From Clytia hemisphaerica (Eukaryota > Cnidaria > Hydrozoa > Leptothecata > Clytiidae), in assembly GCA_902728285.1 (NCBI GenBank), contig CACVBU010000028.1, positions 91,750 to 155,749 on the forward strand: 64,000 nucleotides of DNA, written 5' to 3'. Positions 46,023-56,715 of this stretch are shown piece after piece. The notes below the pieces were generated by a model. That model was not told the DNA's origin and made no database searches. It was given only the letters and a program-made list of their open reading frames with translations. The first letter of the stretch is position 1. Every line of letters starts with the position of its first letter. The position numbers were made by a program, and so were the translations under genes.

Positions 46023-47011
46023 GAAAGATGCAGTTTGTTTTCAAGTTAAATCTTCAAAATAAAGCAAACTGTGTGGGTTTCTTTACTTCCAAACAACCTA
46101 CCAATAGTTTTGGAACACTCCATAATAAAGGAAGATGGCTCTTCTTGTGGATTGGCTTTCTGATACCCCATATAAACACGATGTGACATGAAGTGAAGAG
46201 ACATGATTTGTTGGTTTTTGTTTGATTTGTTGACTCATATATCTCATGGCAAATGGGATAGCAAATGACTGTTCATGTATTGCTTGGCTCTACATATGAT
46301 ACCTCTAACTTTGAACACCTCCAGAATGTTGAAAAAAGCATTTTACGAGATAAGTTTCAATTATAATTTTCATGGAAATTTTTAATCGACAGATTTGGCT
46401 TGGCGTCAGTTTTGTTTGGTTGATGTTTGGTATCTTGATCATTAAAAGCAATGAAATGCCACACAGTCACTCTACCATGATGCCTCCAGCCATGATTGGT
46501 ATCAGAATGTTGGAAAAAAACATTTTACGAGAAATTGTTGATAGAAATTATATTGACTTATTTTTACAATTTTGGCGGTGTGGGTTTAGTCATGGTTTCA
46601 TCCATGATTTCAGTCCCCCCTTAAAACAGAAATTTACCCCTTATCCATTTCCCCCCCCCCCTTATCTTCCAAAATTTATTAAAGCTGCCCCTTAAAAGGT
46701 ACTCCCCCCTTAATTTTCACTCCAATATTTTAATGTCCCCCCTTAAATTTTAAATGTTTCAAGTTTGAAGAAATGCAGCAAATTTAGAGAATATTGTGTA
46801 TCATGAGTACGGTTTTTATCAAAGCAAATATTTTTCTAACAACAAAATAAGTAAAAGATCACTGCTACCATATATTAAAAATGTTTAAAGTATAATTTAC
46901 TGTAATTTCTTCAAAATTCCTCCATTTCCCCGACTCCTTGCTTAATGCCATTCTCTCCACCCTTTCTTTTGTTATCTTTGGGCAAAAGCCGTTTTCCGAA
47001 TTGCGCTTCTT

Positions 47012-49397
47012 CACTGCAAAAAATCATTTCTTAAAGAAAGTCACACATCTTATAGCAAGAAAGTTAAACTCCTAATAAGGAATTAAGTCTTAATACAAGA
47101 AAACGCCATTTCAATGTTTTTCATTTTCTTAGAATTTTCAAAAGTCGAAATACTGAATTCTTCGCTCAAGAAAAATAATCTTACTGTAAAGATTTTGTCA
47201 ATATTTTTCTTATGTTAAGAAAATTACAATATTAATTTTCTTAAATTTTCTTAAAAAGGGCGAAAATCAATAGCAAGCGTATTTTTTAACAATAGGCTTT
47301 TACTCCTATTAACATATTTCTTTTATCTTTCGAATAAACATTTGAAAAAATGTTTCTCTGGAAATTGACGAAAAGATAGTACCAAAATGCTATGAGAAGA
47401 TATAGGTTTGTTGAGCGTAAAATTTTAATTTTCAAAAAAGCACGCGGTGCGAGAAGACGTGTCTTCAAAAACTTAAAAGATAAGTATTTTTCTTTCATTG
47501 TGATTGTTACTTTATCGTTTATTTATTGCTTTTTTGCCTGTAAAGCTATAACATACCACAGTTATAAGCTGATACATGTAAAGCAAATCTTTAAGCAAAT
47601 TTTATTGAAGGAAATGGAAAGGAATAAGTAAGACAGCGTATTCAGGAAAATTCATGGATGTGGTCTACTCTCAAGTACTTTAACCAGTGCTGTTTGTAGT
47701 ACCAGCCATAACTATTTTCGCTTAGCTGTATGAAGGTAAAAATGGGAAAGAATGAGTCAGCGTATTCAGGAAGATTCATGGATGTGGTCTACTCTCAAAT
47801 ACTTTAAACGGTGCTGTTTGTAGTACCAGCCATAACGATTTTCGCTTAGCTGTATGAAGGTAAAAATGGGAAAGAATGAGTCAGCGTATTCAGGAAAATT
47901 CATGGATGTGGTCTACTCTCAAGTACTTTAAACGGTGCTGTTTGTAGTACAAGCCATAACGATTTTCGCTTAGCTGTATGAAGGTAAAAATGGGAAAGAA
48001 TGAGACAGCGTATTCAGCAAAATTCATGGATGTGGTCTACTCTCAAGTACTTTAACCAGTGCTGTTTGTAGTACCAGCCATAACGATTTTCGCTTAGCTG
48101 TATGAAGGTAAAAATGGGAAAGAATGAGTCAGCGTATTCAGGAAAATTCATGGATGTGGTCTACTCTCAAGTACTTTAACCAGTGCTGTTTGTAGTACCA
48201 GCCATAACGATTTTCGCTTAGCTGTATGAAGGTAAAAATGGGAAAGAATGAGACAGCGTATCCAGGAAAATTCATGGATGTGGTCTACTCTCAAATACTT
48301 TAAACGGTGCTGTTTGTAGTACCAGCCATAACGATTTTCGCTTAGCTGTATGAAGGTAAAAATGGGAAAGAATGAGTCAGCGTATTCAGGAAAATTCATG
48401 GATGTGGTCTACTCTCAAGTACTTTAAACGGTGCTGTTTGTAGTACCAGCCATAACGATTTTCGCTTAGCTGTATGAAGGTAAAAATGGGAAAGAATGAG
48501 ACAGCGTATCCAGGAAGATTCATGGATGTGGTCTACTCTCAAGTACTTTAAACGGTGCTGTTTGTAGTACCAGCCATAACGATTTTCGCTTAGCTGTATG
48601 AAGGTAAAAATGGGAAAGAATGAGTCAGCGTATTCAGGAAGATTCATGGATGTGGTCTACTCTCAAGTACTTTAACCAGTGCTGTTTGTAGTACCAGCCA
48701 TAACGATTTTCGCTTAGCTGTATGAAGGTAAAAATGGGAAAGAATGAGACAGCGTATTCAGGAAAATTCATGGATGTGGTCTACTCTCAAGTACTTTAAA
48801 CGGTGCTGTTTTTAGTACCAGCCATAACGATTTTCGCTTAGCTGTATGAAGGTAAAAATGGGAAAGAACGAGTCAGTGGTATTTAGTAAAAATTCATGGA
48901 TGTGGTCTACTTTCAAGTGCTTTAACCAGTGCTGTTTTTAGTACCAGCCATAAATATTTTATAAGCTCAGCTGTATGATAGAGTGAAAAGTGAGTGAACA
49001 TCCATGAAAATCTATTTATGTTGTGTATAAAATTCCAGGTCTTCCAGCTACTTTATCTGGAGCTCTAACAATTTATAAAAATATTTCTTATAGTAATATT
49101 TTCCTTTTTCTTATAAATAGTAGCGTATTCTATTACCGATAATTTATGTGAACTTTTTCTTGATTTAAGAAAATTAAAGAAGATATTTTCTCATCACAAG
49201 AAAATATTTTTTATAAAGTTAAGTAAAAAATACTTGACATAAGAAAAATTTTCTTAATGGTATAAGAAAAATTATCTTAAAAGAATTTTAAGAAAATTTT
49301 TCTTACCTATCGGAATAGAAAATATTTCTCATCTTAAGTAAGTTTTTACTTAACTCGTTATTTTTTTTCTTCTAACAAGAAATGATTTTTTGCAGTG
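47012..49397. mobile_element. CACTG-ended element carrying a tandem array, 2386 bp
   Basis: Inverted ends CACTGCAAAAAATCATTTCTT are 21 bp and perfect. The subterminal parts are rich in TTCTTAAGAAAA-like words on both sides. TT flanks both ends. CACT(A/G) termini are typical of CACTA/EnSpm and related superfamilies, but the assignment is inferred from the ends only. No transposase ORF. The centre is the 124-bp array. Confidence 0.65.
47610..48990. repeat. 124-bp tandem repeat array, about 11 units
   Basis: TTCAGGAAAATTCATGGATG recurs at 47641 and then every 124 bp (47765, 47889, 48013 and so on to 48757), with a decayed last unit near 48881. From 48013 a diagnostic base alternates GAGACAGCG / GAGTCAGCG from unit to unit, giving a 248-bp higher-order period. 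Minus-strand ORFs across it are by-products, since 124 is not a multiple of 3. Confidence 0.92.
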
Positions 49398-49836
49398 TTG
49401 TTCCTTTTTTGCCTTTTTAGGGGCTGGTTCATCATCTGGAGCAGCATTTTCATTATTATTAGTTTTTTAAAAAAAGTTTGTTATCATACTAAAAAAAACA
49501 GATTACATAAAAGAATAAAAAAGAAGTCATTTGTCATCTAATTTAAAAAACACTCGAATTGCAAACCGTGTGAAGTAGACAAGACGAACAAGACAAACAA
49601 GAGTAGCAATGCAAAAAACAACAATTTTTCATCTTTTTTACCAACAGCAACAGCAAACATAACTTGTAAACCTTGATAAGAATCTTATGAGCAGCTAAAA
49701 AAGTTTATTAGATTTTGCAATTTTTCTACACCATATTTGTAAATATTTCTCCATAACATAAATCTGACAAAGCGAACATAAAATATAAACAAAGGTTTGT
49801 TTTTAAAGAGATCATTTTTTCAATTTCAGGAAACAT

Positions 49837-49978
49837 TCGATATTAGAAAAGATTCGATTTTAGAAAATATTCGATTTTAGAAAACATTCGATTTTAGAAA
49901 ACATTAGATTTTAGAAAACATTAGATTTTAGAAAACATTCGATTTTACAAGATATTCGATTAGATTTTAGAAACATTC
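49837..49978. repeat. 17-bp tandem repeat, about 8 units
   Basis: Units of ATTCGATTTTAGAAAAC with small variations, between the CACTG element and the right C-rich end. Confidence 0.85.
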
Positions 49979-50241
49979 GAATTTGAAAAAAAATCAAATT
50001 TTAATGCATTTGGCTGAAATACAGATTCTTGAGAAAAGAATTGAGTCTGAAATAAGAATAGGAAATTCTTCTCAACTGTCAAAAATTACTCCCCCCCCCC
50101 TCAGATAATATTTATTTGTTTCTTTGGTGCCCTTAAGCCCTAGCCCCCCCCCTTACTTCAGATTTTCCAAAAATTTGACCCCTTAAAGCTTTTTTCAAAA
50201 ATTTAAGTCCCCCCTTATTTTAAGGGGGGGCTGAAACCATG

Positions 50242-51340
50242 TTAGTTGGTTGATAATGTTTACACTGTGGGATGGTTTTCAAAAAACTGTTATATTGATC
50301 GTTGTTTGTTGGAATTGATTACCAATAAAAAAGAGAACCTTTTTTTGATAAATAGGTACTTTATTTTTTTCATGAATCGAAAAAACCGTGTGGATAGTAT
50401 GTCTTGTAGTAACCAATGCAGTGTCTGTTTTCAAATTTCGAAAGCTCTATACCTACTGAATTGAAGCTCTGACTAGCTCTGTTTTTAAAACTTTGAGCCA
50501 TGTTTTTTTCTCTGTTGCTATTAAAGATAGATTTTTAAATTGTCGTAATGTAAATTTATGGTAAAGTTTTAGTTTTTGAGTTTAGTTCATCAGTATACAT
50601 ACAGTAGTATTTTTTCAGTAATCCTTTCTTGTAAATATAGTAACATTTAACCAGACTCATTGCCCTCATTATATTCGAATTTGTATTTTTTTAGGACTGA
50701 TAAGTACCAACATATTTTTAAACACCAAAACAAAGCAAACAACATGCCAGTTCTTTCTGGACAATTATATATGTATACTTTATTGTGTGCTTTGAGTTCT
50801 ATTTTAATCAACCCTCTCAACTGCTGATCTTTCAACTATCATTTAGGAGTATAGAATGGGCTTCCATAGTACCATTTTCTCTAAGTATTTTGTGCAAATT
50901 TTCAACAAAGTAGACTTCTTGACTGTCCTTGTCCCTTATGTTATAGTTGTTCTGATGGAGTACATTGCTATTTTTGGTAGCCTTCACATATCAATAAGGA
51001 GCTTTGGTGTAAATGTTTTTTCTGATGAAATCATACTAATCTGAAACTATTAGGCCTTTATGAACTTTCTAGAACAATAATCTTGCTCCAATCTTGAGAA
51101 ACACTGGAAAAATAGGTTAGCATTCCCTGCCATAATTTCACAGATTTCCTCTGCTTTCTGCTTGAAAACGCTGTCGTATAGCCGAAAACGAAAGTGAAAC
51201 TGTGAAAACGTCCGCAAATTCGGGCCCAGTCCTCTTCCGAGACGGAGGCTAATTAACAGACTAGTTTACTAGTCTACTATTCAATGGGTAAACGCATAGA
51301 TTTATAAAAGCCCGAAGGAGGGCCGGGCTACGGCTAAGAT
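50242..51340. other. Intergenic left flank of the BEL element
   Basis: No gene. About 51190-51255 (GAGACGGAGGCTAATTAA and neighbours) matches 44965-45040 in reverse complement. 51256-51330 resembles the reverse complement of 62590-62650 (ATAGATTTATAA..GCCC), so older MITE remnants flank the BEL insertion. Confidence 0.4.
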
Positions 51341-52649
51341 TGTAGCGGGCATTGCCCTAATTTTATTCAATATTATGAGAAATTACAATTTTGTTTCAAT
51401 ATCATATTATCTCCATGATGACAATTTGTAGAACAGTTCATTTGTTTACATTTTCTATTATTGCCCCCGCAGGAGCGCAGCGACGAGGAGGCACTCATAG
51501 TTTCACGCATAGATATTGGACTGGAATCTCGAAATTTTGTTGTTTTTTTGTTTTGTCGCGCAAGCATCCCCGTAGTTAGTCTCTTCCGTAAATGTTCGGT
51601 TTTTAGTAGTATGCGTATTTTCATATTACGTTATATGCTATTACCATTATTACGTATTACAATTTATTAGTTTTGATTTAGCTTTGAAAAGCTGAAGCGA
51701 GTGTTATAAATGCAAATTATTTATAACAGTGTATGATATAACACGAATTACAATATTACTTGTGCAAATCAAAACAAACAAAATGGCAGACTGGTTATGA
51801 TGATGATGAGCCGATTCATTGACTGGAAAAAGTGTTTTGTATGTCAAGTTTTGTTTCTTGTCTTTGAAACTGAATACTAAATACTGTAATTTAGTCAGAA
51901 GTTCATTTCAGCAATGATTTCAATTCTTTTTCTGGAATCTTTAAAGAAATTTGCTCAAGTTTTTTAATGTACGTACATTTGATATTTGATATTTTTGTTC
52001 AAACTGTAATTTATCTTTGTCTGTTATTATATTAATAACTAGCTTTATTGTTTATAGAGCTTCTTGAGCTTTAAATACCATAATATGGTCGTAACTCGAG
52101 AAAGTCCTTCTTAACTAGTAAAACAAGATACCGGCAAAGTTAAAAAATGTTGAATGTATGCATATGGCCATATGTAAAGTTGAATATCCAAAAGTGGTTG
52201 AATGAATGTTGAATGTTGAATTTCTTTTGGATTTACCTCACTTAGAGTGTATTCACTGTTTTAACATTCGTTTAACTTTACATGCGCATATTCAACTTTT
52301 TCTAAATAACCTATGCTCCAGTGGTTTGGTGAAATAGCTCCAATTCTGGCTTTCCAAGTTAGGAGGGACCTTCCCGAAGGCATTTAACGGTGGTTAGACT
52401 AGATACACAGACAGTCATACGGAAACACAATAAAGTGAAAGTATATAGCTATAAACTCAAAAAGTCTAGCTTCCTGGAGGCACGTCTCTTCATTGTCTGA
52501 GCTGCAATCATCTTAATGGCTTCGATCCTTTCAGCTTGGAGAAAAGATTGCATCACATCATGAAAAAGTACTATGCACTTGAAAAAAAATTAAAGCGCAT
52601 TTCAACTTTTCTCGACTGTAAGTCTGAATAGACCACAATGGCATTCCTT

Positions 52650-53254
52650 CCATCTGATGTCCTATCAACACTTAATTTTGATGAAATTGATCACAAAACT
52701 GGCACTAGGGGCAAAGCTATTAAACTACTAAAACTTTCAACGGTCAAAACCACAAATTTTGGACTTAACTCTTTCTCTCGTCTTTCGTCAAAACAATGGA
52801 ATGAGTTACTAATAAATCATCCTGACACTGATTTTCACAACCTTGATACTGATGAACTAAAATCTTTAGCTTCAAAATTCTATTTAGACAAATACAAAGC
52901 TGAAAACGAATAATCTTTGTGTGTGTGTGTGTGTGCGTAATTGTGTGTGCATGAGCTTAGTGTGTTTTCCCAGGGTGGGAGGGGGTGGGTCGTGTAACAG
53001 GAAGAACTTTATAGATAAAACTACTCAAAGAAATTTTCATAAAATAAAAGTAAAAATATTTCTTATATTCATTATTTTGTGTCACTATTAATATTATGAT
53101 AATCGTTTATTCATTTGTTCTTTAGTTCTGTAATAATTTTTCAGTTTCTTCTAGGTTCCCCATTGTATTAGAGAAATCTATTTTTTTTTTTGTAAGGGGT
53201 TATCCTGCTGTGTTGCAGCGAAAATATATTCAATTCAATTCAATTCAATTCAAT
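52650..53254 (+). pseudogene. LINE 3' end fragment with ATTCA tail, nested in family-A copy 2
   Basis: The ORF 52638-52913 reads through family-A sequence into about 85 residues resembling the C-terminus of a LINE ORF2 (FSRLSSKQWNELL, then LDTDELKSLASKFYLDKYK). After the stop come a GT run (52917-52936) and an (ATTCA)n tail (53227-53253), as at the 3' ends of many CR1/L2-like LINEs. Family-A copy 1 lacks the segment between GGCATTCCTT and TTATTTTT. This LINE differs from the one at 28.6 kb. Confidence 0.7.
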
Positions 53255-53515
53255 TTATTTTTCTTTTGACCAACAACATAGAAGATTTTGCTTGAGAAGT
53301 GCAATCGCAGCGTACACAAGAGGAGCCCGGGCCTTAACTAGGATTGGTTTCTATTTCACCCAATTTTAAGATGGCGCAGAACTTTTTGATAAATTTTATA
53401 CGTAGTATTTTCTTGACTATTGTTTATTAGGCAAAGTAGCAATAGAGAATTGTTGAAATATAGCAGCCAATGAAAAAAGCAAGCTGTTTCTGATTGGTTG
53501 CCTTGTTGATTTATA

Positions 53516-53695
53516 GACCTTTTTTTAAAGAGGTAGCCATGTTGAATAATTATGTACTCCAGCATAAAAACAGTGACACAGCCATGCATAATTACTGTAT
53601 TATGCATATTTTAAAAATTATGCATGGCTGTATCATTGTTTTTATGCTGGAGTACATAATTATTCAAAACGGCTGCCTCTTGTTAAAAAAAGGTC
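53516..53695. mobile_element. MITE family M1, copy 2 (180 bp, TA duplication)
   Basis: Ends GACCTTTTTTTAAAGAGG and AACAAGAGG-like complement ending AAAAAAAGGTC, flanked by TA. Copy 1 of family A has the intact site TTGATTTATTCATCACTG at about 21857. Confidence 0.8.
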
Positions 53696-54730
53696 TATTC
53701 ACCGCTATATATTTTACCTACAATCTAAGATGTCTGCGGCATTATCAGAAAAGGTCTATTGTGAATAATAATCATGACATATATTGTTGAATGAAAGAAA
53801 CTGGGAGAAAAAAACAAACAGGAGATGTGAAAACCAGTAAACTAATGATACCATAATTTTTGAAATAAATTTTTGAGAAGCTTTTCCTTAAATTTTATCA
53901 AATTATCAAGCTGTATGAATTCTTCAAGTATTGTGTTAATGGAATATAATTTTTTTTTCAAGCATATGCCTCAATCAATTAATCAATCATTCAATAATTA
54001 AATCAATCAATTATTCCTGATTATTTTTAATGCTTTAATCTTTAAAGCATTAAAAGCTTTATAAGTGCATGACATGATCTTCTGCGTGGGCATTTAGTGA
54101 AAGCTATGACTAGTTATAGAGATAATCTTATCATATATAATTAGTTATTTTATCTCCTTAGTTTTTATTATCTCCTTAATGTGGCCTTAAATAGTGCACA
54201 CTCACACTTTTCTTCAGTTAACATCAAGTCACCACAGAGGAAGGAGCTCTCTAACTCAACTCAAATATATTTTTCATGGTCTTGTGGATCAATCATACAT
54301 TCACTTGACTTATTGCTGCCAGTCACAGCATTTTATATCTGGCAAGCTGGTAGGTTTTGCTTTCCTTGTTTTTCTTTCATGGCAGCCATTTTGTTTTTGT
54401 AGGTGTGGCCTTTTTCAGTGTTTGCTTTCATTCATTCTCATTCATGGCAGCCATCTTGTTTTTCCTTTGTTGGGCCTCTGTCTTTGCACTACTAAGTTAA
54501 GCCTTAATTTATGAGTCAACTTCAACTATTCAATTCTATATTCAAACTAGATTTGTAATGAGAGATTTATTTTATTTATTTAGTTTGAACTTCTACGTCA
54601 TAAAGATGTTCCAAACATACCAGACAATTTGCTGAGTACTTCCTCGCCACATTCAAACAGCAAGATAACTCAAATGCTGTCAAGTCATCCAATCAATGGT
54701 CTGACGTCACCAGTCTATTAACTTATCCTG

Positions 54731-55316
54731 ACACTCATCGGTCAAGCGTCCAACGTCTCGCTCATCCGTCAAGTGTCCGACGTCTTGCTCATCCATCAAG
54801 CGTCCGACGTCTTGCTCATCCGTCATCAAGCGTCTGACGTCTCGCTCATCCGTCAAGCGTTCGACGTCTCGCTCATCCGTCAAGCGTTCGACGTCTCGCT
54901 CATCCATCAAGCGTCCGACGTCTCACTCATCCATCAAGCGTCCGACGTCTCGCTCATCCGTCAAGCGTTCGACGTCTCGCTCATCCGTCAAGCGTTCGAC
55001 GTCTCGCTCATCCGTCAAGCGTCCAACGTCTCGCTCATCCGTCAAGCGTCTGACGTCTCGCTCATCCGTCAAGCATCCAACGTCTCGCTCATCCGTCAAG
55101 CGCCCAACGTCTCGCTCATCCGTCAAGCGCCCAACGTCTCGCTCATCCGTCAAGCGTCCAACGTCTCGCTCATCCGTCAAGCGTCCAACGTCTCGCTCAT
55201 CCGTCAAGCGTCCAACGTCTCGCTCATCCGTCAAGTGTCAGACGTCTCGCTCATCTGTCAAGCGTCCAAGGTCTCGCTCATCTGTCAAGCGTCAGACATC
55301 TCGCTCACCTGCCAAG
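54731..55316. repeat. 27-bp minisatellite in BEL 5' leader, about 21 units
   Basis: Units of CGCTCATCCGTCAAGCGTCC plus AACGTCT, with small changes. Because 27 is divisible by 3, it stays open on both strands: plus strand nonapeptide SDVSLIRQA, minus strand DERDVGRLT. The plus frame (54773-55324) ends in TGA only 6 bp before the gag ATG and in the same frame. Confidence 0.93.
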
Positions 55317-55330
55317 TGTCCTGAAACCAC

Positions 55331-56593
55331 ATGCAAAGACCAAGGAGAACTTGTGCTAAGCGAATCAACTACAATATATTTGGTTCTACAGGTGAAAAGA
55401 TACCTCCAGCAATGGCTGAGAACAAACCTATCCAAGCAATTCCAACTGCAGTCAGTGTGTCAATCCTTCAAGGTGAAATAGGAGATTTCATCAATGACAA
55501 CGACCCCACAACCATTCAAGATTCGTATGACTTAATTATGAACTGTCTTGAGAAAATCCAATCACTGCGTGCTCAGTTCCGAACACAACACTCTTTTTTA
55601 CAAGCTGAACTTGGTGAAGAGGCATACCAACCTCACGCACTGAAGTACAAAGAAGTGAATGATTCCATCAGCATGTATGTTCAAAGTGCCAACAAAGTCA
55701 TCCAAGAGGCAAATAGTTCAGTAAAGACAATCAAAACTAATAAAACCACTTTCTTGACTGATGAAATGAAAAACATTCGATCCTCAATCAGAAAGATTTC
55801 AACATGCGAGGTGGATAAATTGTCAAATGAGGAAGTAAAGGTTCGCAATCAAGACCTCAGTAAATACACCAAGACTGTTACGTCATTGTCAGCAAAATTC
55901 AAAGAATATATTGAACTAGAACCATCGAAAGTCATCTTTGAAGCTGCAAAGAGGGATTATGATACCATTATCCAACTATGGGAAACCTACAAAGCCGTTA
56001 TTATCAAAGAGTTCAAAGATCGTGAGATGGATAAAATTGATTCATTCAACAAATCGCAACTCAACATCAATCTTGGCAAGTTCAGTGGGTATGAATCTTC
56101 AACCAACATCTACGACTTCAAAACCAATTTCAATAAACTCTTTGCTCAATCTGTACCTACACATCTCCAAGCTGATTTGCTCAAAAACAACTACTTGGAG
56201 AAGGATGCACTAACACTCGTTAAAAATGTGTTAGAGATCAGAGATATTTGGGAACGCCTCAAAGAAGCCTACGGAGACACAAAGATACTTCTGACAAACA
56301 AAATATCAGAACTGACCGATTGTGAAACAGTCAAATCCAAAGATCCAGCCAAAATCATCAATAGCATCAGCAAGATTTCCAACTTGATGAGAGACCTGCT
56401 GCAATTATCCACTGATCACCACATCGAGAACGAGCTGTACTATTCTGACGCATTCGATCAAGCTTGTAATCTACTTGGTGAGGAAAGATCAATCAGATGG
56501 CTAACCCTCAGCTGTGAGATACCAAAGGAAGGCAGATGGAAGTGGAGACAAATGCTGGACTTTCTCGATAAGGAAGTCAAGATGCAACAATAA
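55331..56593 (+). CDS. BEL/Pao Gag-like protein
   Basis: 420 residues: a coiled-coil-rich N-terminal half, then LGKFSGYESSTNIYDFKTNF and the following DUF1759-type region typical of BEL/Pao gag. It ends at a TAA (56591-56593); the same frame continues after it with a proline/glutamine-rich linker, which suggests the stop is a mutation or assembly error rather than the natural end. No other defect within the ORF. Confidence 0.85.
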   Translation: MQRPRRTCAKRINYNIFGSTGEKIPPAMAENKPIQAIPTAVSVSILQGEIGDFINDNDPTTIQDSYDLIMNCLEKIQSLRAQFRTQHSFLQAELGEEAYQPHALKYKEVNDSISMYVQSANKVIQEANSSVKTIKTNKTTFLTDEMKNIRSSIRKISTCEVDKLSNEEVKVRNQDLSKYTKTVTSLSAKFKEYIELEPSKVIFEAAKRDYDTIIQLWETYKAVIIKEFKDREMDKIDSFNKSQLNINLGKFSGYESSTNIYDFKTNFNKLFAQSVPTHLQADLLKNNYLEKDALTLVKNVLEIRDIWERLKEAYGDTKILLTNKISELTDCETVKSKDPAKIINSISKISNLMRDLLQLSTDHHIENELYYSDAFDQACNLLGEERSIRWLTLSCEIPKEGRWKWRQMLDFLDKEVKMQQ

Positions 56594-56715
56594 CGAGCGA
56601 TTCTTCAATCAAAGTCAAAGAAGCAGGAACAATCAAAACAACCAACCAGACGTGGATCTGGCCATCAGACAGACTCAAATCCACCAGCAGCAAAACCACA
56701 GGCGAATCCTCCACC

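Larger units (their letters stand above)
46591..50241. mobile_element. Possible outer composite element with C-rich inverted ends, 3.65 kb
   Basis: CATGGTTTCA...CCCCCCTTAAAA (46591-46626) is mirrored by TTTTAAGGGGGGGCTGAAACCATG (50218-50241). Inside each end, runs such as CCCCTTAAA and CCCCCCTTAT recur. It encloses the CACTG element. No target duplication identified. Confidence 0.4.
51461..54113 (+). mobile_element. Dispersed element family A, copy 2, inside the BEL 5' LTR (2653 bp)
   Basis: Starts TTGCCCCCGCAGGAGCG and ends GCTATGACTAG. Comparison with the uninterrupted 3' LTR (CTATTATTATAGAG at 61548-61561) places the insertion exactly, with no duplication if cut A^T or T^T, or a 2-bp TT duplication. 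It carries a LINE 3' fragment and a second M1 MITE, both absent at the equivalent places in copy 1. Confidence 0.88.
51341..54651 (+). repeat. 5' LTR of BEL element, interrupted
   Basis: LTR parts 51341-51460 and 54114-54651 surround the inserted family-A copy. The first 120 bp is identical to the 3' LTR. The second part differs by two substitutions and one 19-bp insertion (TTTTTATTATCTCCTTA region near 54163). Confidence 0.92.

Noticed and set aside
46372-46695. 107-residue plus-strand ORF
   Set aside because: Runs into the C-rich inverted end; no conserved motif, upstream acceptor or codon bias.
48148-48647. Pair of 83-residue minus-strand ORFs with nearly the same sequence
   Set aside because: By-product of the 124-bp tandem array; the unit length is not a multiple of three.
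47610-48990. Regular repeats considered as a CRISPR array
   Set aside because: Units are head-to-tail without spacers, and the sequence is eukaryotic.
54773-55324. 183-residue ORF of SDVSLIRQA repeats
   Set aside because: It is the in-phase translation of the 27-bp minisatellite; the minus strand is equally open. Kept as a repeat, not a gene.
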